From assembly GCA_036642795.1 (NCBI GenBank), contig JAVXTH010000046.1, positions 1 to 7,905 on the forward strand: 7,905 nucleotides of DNA. The letters are read 5' to 3'. The notes beneath the pieces were generated by a model that saw only the letters and a list, made by a program, of their open reading frames with translations, was not told the origin of the DNA and made no database searches. The position numbers were made by a program, and so were the translations under genes. This DNA is from JAVXTH01 sp036642795. Lineage in GTDB: Bacteria > Bacillota_I > Bacilli_A > Erysipelotrichales > Erysipelotrichaceae. Below are positions 4,574-7,905 of this stretch, piece after piece (within the stretch, counting starts at the first letter, position 1; each line of letters begins with the position of its first letter).

Positions 4574-5566
4574 ATGGCTGTAAATTTACGCGGAAGAAGT
4601 TTCTTGAAATTAATCGATTTCTCAGAAGCTGAAGTAAGATATTTATTAGATTTATCAAAAGAATTAAAAAGTTTAAAATTAGCAGGTACGCCTCACCGTT
4701 ACCTTGAAGGAAAAAACATTGCATTGTTGTTTGAAAAAACATCAACTAGAACTCGTTGTTCTTTCGAAGTAGCTGGTTACGACTTAGGAATGGGTGTTAC
4801 TTACCTTGATCCAGGTAGTTCTCAGATGGGTAAAAAAGAGAGTATCGCTGATACTGCAAAAGTATTAGGAAGATTCTATGATGGTATCGAGTACCGTGGA
4901 TTCTCACAAGAATTAGTTCAAAGTCTTGCTGATAATGCTGGTGTTCCAGTTTGGAATGGTCTTACTGATTTATTCCACCCTACTCAAATGTTAGCTGACT
5001 TATTAACAATTGAAGAACATTTCGGTCACTTAAAAGGATTAAACTTCACATATATGGGAGATGCCCGCAACAATATGGGTAACTCATTAATGTTAGCTTG
5101 CGCTAAAATGGGACTTAACTTCACTGCTTGTGCTCCAAAAGAATTATTCCCAACTGAAGATTTAGTTGAAATCGCAAAAGATTTAGCAAAAGTTCATGGA
5201 ACAAGCGTTACATTAACTGAAGATGTACAAGCTGGAACTAAGAACGCAGATGTTATTTATACTGATATCTGGGTTTCTATGGGAGAGCCTGATGATGTTT
5301 GGGCAACAAGAACTAAAATCTTGAAGAAATTCCAAGTTAACAAAGCTGTTATGGCAAATGCTAACCCAGAAGCAATCTTCATGCACTGCCTACCTTCATT
5401 CCATGACTTAAATACTGCAATTGGTAAAGACGTTAATGAAAAATTCGGCCTTCCTGAAATGGAAGTTACGGATGAAGTATTCTTATCTAAACAATCAAAA
5501 GTATTTGATGAAGCAGAAAACCGTATGCACACAATTAAAGCTGTAATGTATGCTACTCTTCGTTAG
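4574..5566 (+). CDS. arcB: Ornithine carbamoyltransferase, catabolic (EC 2.1.3.3)
   Basis: In the ADI pathway ArcB runs the phosphorolysis of citrulline to ornithine and carbamoyl phosphate. The 330-residue protein has the carbamoyl-phosphate loop S57-T-R-T-R61, an H-P-T-Q block in the middle, D231-x-x-x-S235-M-G237 and the ornithine/catalytic motif H271-C-L-P274. The latter continues S-F-H-D, close to the H-C-L-P-A-F-H-D form usual in catabolic enzymes, whereas many anabolic ones have H-C-L-P-A-H. Operon position supports the catabolic assignment more firmly than the motif does. The start has AAAGGAG (4558-4564) nine bases upstream. The 38-base gap after arcA and the 14-base gap before arcC contain no terminator or promoter that I can see. 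The protein is cytoplasmic and, in this family, trimeric or a larger multimer of trimers. Confidence 0.97.
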   Translation: MAVNLRGRSFLKLIDFSEAEVRYLLDLSKELKSLKLAGTPHRYLEGKNIALLFEKTSTRTRCSFEVAGYDLGMGVTYLDPGSSQMGKKESIADTAKVLGRFYDGIEYRGFSQELVQSLADNAGVPVWNGLTDLFHPTQMLADLLTIEEHFGHLKGLNFTYMGDARNNMGNSLMLACAKMGLNFTACAPKELFPTEDLVEIAKDLAKVHGTSVTLTEDVQAGTKNADVIYTDIWVSMGEPDDVWATRTKILKKFQVNKAVMANANPEAIFMHCLPSFHDLNTAIGKDVNEKFGLPEMEVTDEVFLSKQSKVFDEAENRMHTIKAVMYATLR

Positions 5567-5580
5567 TAGGGGTTAAATAC

Positions 5581-6516
5581 ATGGGAAAAACTTTAGTTAT
5601 CGCTCTTGGTGGAAATGCCTTAGGTAATAATCCAGAAGAACAATTAGAATTAGTTAAAGATACTGCTAAGGCAGTCGTTGATCTAGTAAAAGAAGGTAAC
5701 AATGTTATCATCGGACACGGCAACGGCCCTCAAGTTGGTATGATCAATCTTGCGATGGACTTTTCGGCAAATGGAGGAGCAGGTACTCCTTCTATGCCAT
5801 TCCCTGAATGTGGAGCAATGAGCCAAGGTTATATCGGTTATCATTTGCAACAAGCAATTCAGGAAGAACTTCGTAGAAACAATATGAAACAAGAATGCGC
5901 ATCCATTGTTACTCAAATGGTAGTTGATAAGAATGATCCAGCTTTTGGAAAACCAACAAAACCAGTTGGAATGTTCTATTCAAAAGAAGAAGCAGACAAA
6001 ATTGTAGCTGAAAAAGGCTATACATTTATGGAAGACGCTGGTCGTGGTTATAGAAGAGTTGTACCTTCTCCTATGCCTAAACGTATCGTTGAATTAAATG
6101 TAGTAAAACAATTAGTTGCTCATGGTGATATCGTTATTACAGTTGGTGGTGGAGGAATTCCTGTTATTGAAGACGGTAACGTTTTGACAGGGGTTGCATC
6201 CGTAATCGATAAAGACCGTTCTTGCGCTAAACTTGCTGAAGATATTAAGGCAGATATGCTAATTATCTTGACAGCAGTGGACAGAGTGTGCATTAATTTT
6301 AATAAGCCAAACCAAAAAGAATTAGTTGAAATCAACATGGAAGAGGCTCAGCAGTACATTAATGAGGGTCACTTTGCACCCGGAAGTATGCTTCCAAAAG
6401 TAGAAGCTTGCATGGACTTTGTTGCTAATAACCCACAAGGTGTAGCACTAATTACATCACTTCAAAAAGCAAAACAAGCGTTACATGGGGAAACAGGTAC
6501 AATCATTAAAAAGTAA
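5581..6516 (+). CDS. arcC: Carbamate kinase (EC 2.7.2.2)
   Basis: ArcC converts carbamoyl phosphate and ADP to ATP and carbamate, which decomposes to ammonia and CO2; this is the energy-yielding step of the pathway. The 311-residue length matches the family. Signature blocks of the amino-acid-kinase fold occur in order: A-L-G-G-N-A-L near the start, G-H-G-N-G-P-Q-V-G around residue 45, E-C-G-A-M-S-Q-G-Y-I-G-Y around 80-90, E-D-A-G-R-G-Y-R-R-V-V-P-S-P-M-P near 150-165, G-G-G-G-I-P-V, V-I-D-K-D and I-L-T-A-V-D in the C-terminal half, then G-S-M-L-P-K-V-E-A. The ATG at 5581 has AGGGG (5568-5572) eight bases before it, a somewhat weaker site than in the neighbouring genes. It lies 14 bases after arcB. 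Some organisms have arcC after arcD; here the order is A-B-C-D, as in streptococci. Confidence 0.97.
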   Translation: MGKTLVIALGGNALGNNPEEQLELVKDTAKAVVDLVKEGNNVIIGHGNGPQVGMINLAMDFSANGGAGTPSMPFPECGAMSQGYIGYHLQQAIQEELRRNNMKQECASIVTQMVVDKNDPAFGKPTKPVGMFYSKEEADKIVAEKGYTFMEDAGRGYRRVVPSPMPKRIVELNVVKQLVAHGDIVITVGGGGIPVIEDGNVLTGVASVIDKDRSCAKLAEDIKADMLIILTAVDRVCINFNKPNQKELVEINMEEAQQYINEGHFAPGSMLPKVEACMDFVANNPQGVALITSLQKAKQALHGETGTIIKK

Positions 6517-6563
6517 CATGCTACAAAATCATGATCAATTCAAAAAAAAGGGAGGATTAGATT

Positions 6564-7905
6564 ATGCAAAAGAAAAAAGGCTTTAAAATGCCAACTGCCT
6601 TTACAATTTTATTTCTAATTATAATTGTATTGGCAATTATTACTCAGTTTGTAGGCGGAAAAGTTATTCCTGCTACATTACCTGATGTTGTAATGGCTGC
6701 CCCTCGTGGGTTAGTTGGTTACGCCGGCAAAGGATTCGACGTTGGTGGTGCAATTGACGTATCATTCTTCGTAATGGTTTTAGGTGGTTTCTTAGGTGTA
6801 GTTACAAGAACTAAAGCTTTAGAAGCTGGTGTTGCAACTGTTGTTAAGAAATTAAAAGGAAAAGAAATCTATATGATTCCTGTTCTTATGTTATTATTCT
6901 CAGTTGGTGGAACAACTTATGGTATGGCAGAAGAGACAATCGGTTTCTACGCATTAATCGTAAGTACAATGATGGCAGCAGGATTTGATGCTATCACTGG
7001 TACATCAATCATCTTATTAGGTGCTGGTGTCGGAGTTCTAGGATCTACAATTAACCCATTCGCAGTTGGAGTAGCAGTTGATGCTGTTCAAGCTTCCGTT
7101 AAAGGTTTAGTTGTAAATCAATCAATCGTTATCGCATTAGGTTTTATTTTATGGTTATCATCTTATGCAATAAGTGTAATCTTCGTTATGCGTTATGCGA
7201 AAAAAGTTAAATTAGACAAATCTAAATCAATCATGACAGATGAAGAAACTGCTGAAGCAGTTGCTGCATTTGCTAATGATGAAGAAGAAGAACCAGAATT
7301 CACAGGAAAACGTAAAGCAGTTATGTGCTTATTTGCATTCACTTTCATCGTAATGATCTTATCATTACTTCCTTGGTGGGCATTTAATATCACAATCTTT
7401 AATGGTTGGACTAGTTTCTTAACTGGTTTATCATTCGGTGATTGGTACTTCCAAGAATTACAAGCATGGTTCTTTATCATGGCTATCGTTGTTGGTTTAG
7501 TTTACCGTTTAAAAGAGACAGAAATTGTTAATTCATTCATGGCTGGTGTTGGTGACATGGTCGGTGTTGCATTAGTAGTTGCTGTATCTCGTGGTATTAC
7601 AGTTATCATGGCTTCTACTGGATTACAGACTTACATCCTTAACGCTGCAGCTACTGCACTTCAAGGTATTAACTCTGGATTATTCGCTAGTATGTCATAC
7701 TTGATTTACATTGGATTATCATTCTTAATTCCTTCAACTTCAGGATTAGCAAACGGTTCATTACCAGTATTTGGTCCATTAACTGTTAAATTAGGCTTAA
7801 GCCCAGAAGTTATGATTATGATCTTCTCTGCAGGTAGTGGTATCGTTAACCTTATCACTCCAACAAGTGGAGTAGTAATGGGTGGTCTAGCAACATCTCA
7901 TGTTG
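6564..7905 (+). CDS. arcD: YfcC/DcuC-family transporter, probable arginine/ornithine antiporter ArcD (3' end outside the window)
   Basis: The frame is open from the ATG at 6564 (GGGAGG at 6550-6555, eight bases upstream) to the window end, giving 447 complete codons of a protein usually near 470-510. The start, K-K-K-G-F-K-M-P-T-A-F-T-I-L-F, is typical of YfcC-family permeases (Pfam DcuC type). About ten or more hydrophobic segments are visible, the first at ~12-30. A charged, Glu-rich cytoplasmic-looking loop lies at ~224-246 between two halves. The second half has P390-S-T-S-G and a related P433-T-S-G motif, resembling the paired loops of this transporter superfamily. The role, exchanging external arginine for internal ornithine across the membrane, is inferred from position after arcABC; streptococcal ArcD proteins have the same family membership. 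It is not the APC-type ArcD of Pseudomonas. The 47-base gap after arcC has no terminator. Confidence 0.88.
   Translation, partial: MQKKKGFKMPTAFTILFLIIIVLAIITQFVGGKVIPATLPDVVMAAPRGLVGYAGKGFDVGGAIDVSFFVMVLGGFLGVVTRTKALEAGVATVVKKLKGKEIYMIPVLMLLFSVGGTTYGMAEETIGFYALIVSTMMAAGFDAITGTSIILLGAGVGVLGSTINPFAVGVAVDAVQASVKGLVVNQSIVIALGFILWLSSYAISVIFVMRYAKKVKLDKSKSIMTDEETAEAVAAFANDEEEEPEFTGKRKAVMCLFAFTFIVMILSLLPWWAFNITIFNGWTSFLTGLSFGDWYFQELQAWFFIMAIVVGLVYRLKETEIVNSFMAGVGDMVGVALVVAVSRGITVIMASTGLQTYILNAAATALQGINSGLFASMSYLIYIGLSFLIPSTSGLANGSLPVFGPLTVKLGLSPEVMIMIFSAGSGIVNLITPTSGVVMGGLATSHV

Noticed and set aside
4166..4745. Antisense open frames opposite arcA and arcB (4166-4369, 4548-4745)
   Set aside because: They are minus-strand shadows of strong, well-conserved genes, with no ribosome binding sites or recognisable products. 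Similar shadows opposite arcB, arcC and arcD were dropped for the same reason.
1..7905. Mobile element, CRISPR array, toxin-antitoxin or defence system
   Set aside because: No spaced direct-repeat array, terminal inverted repeats, transposase or integrase sequence was found; a tRNA gene is present but nothing like an integrated element or att repeat lies next to it.

Overview
The window is AT-rich, all genes lie on the plus strand, and ribosome binding sites are strong AAGGAGG-type sequences. Together with TTA-rich codon use and a complete arcA-arcB-arcC-arcD arginine deiminase (ADI) operon, this points to a low-GC Firmicute. The compact 550-residue ArgS and the YfcC-type ArcD would fit an Erysipelotrichia- or Lactobacillales-like host. 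That placement is an impression from the sequence, not a demonstrated taxonomy.

Layout. (1) 1-867: the 3' end of a P1-family (DmpA-like) peptidase, then a GNAT acetyltransferase of the ElaA/YjcF type. (2) 868-1157: a tRNA-Arg(ACG) gene with its own candidate promoter and an intrinsic terminator, then the argS promoter. (3) 1158-2841: argS (arginyl-tRNA synthetase) and a strong terminator. (4) 2842-3299: about 460 bases without a convincing gene but dense in signals: palindromes, a 20-bp-spaced direct repeat, two good cre (CcpA) sites, and a predicted multi-hairpin 5' leader running up to the arcA Shine-Dalgarno sequence. (5) 3300-7905: arcA, arcB, arcC and a 3'-truncated arcD, with gaps of 38, 14 and 47 bases and no terminator between them, so probably one transcript.

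How the genes fit. ArcD is expected to import arginine in exchange for ornithine. ArcA converts arginine to citrulline and ammonia. ArcB splits citrulline with phosphate into ornithine and carbamoyl phosphate. ArcC transfers the phosphate to ADP, giving ATP, ammonia and CO2. The same free arginine pool is used by ArgS to charge tRNA-Arg, so use and destruction of arginine are encoded side by side.

The protein-coding genes belong to well-known families. No undescribed protein system is visible. The most interesting unexplained material is the arcA upstream region, with its palindromes, cre sites and structured leader, which I could not assign to a known riboswitch class by eye.
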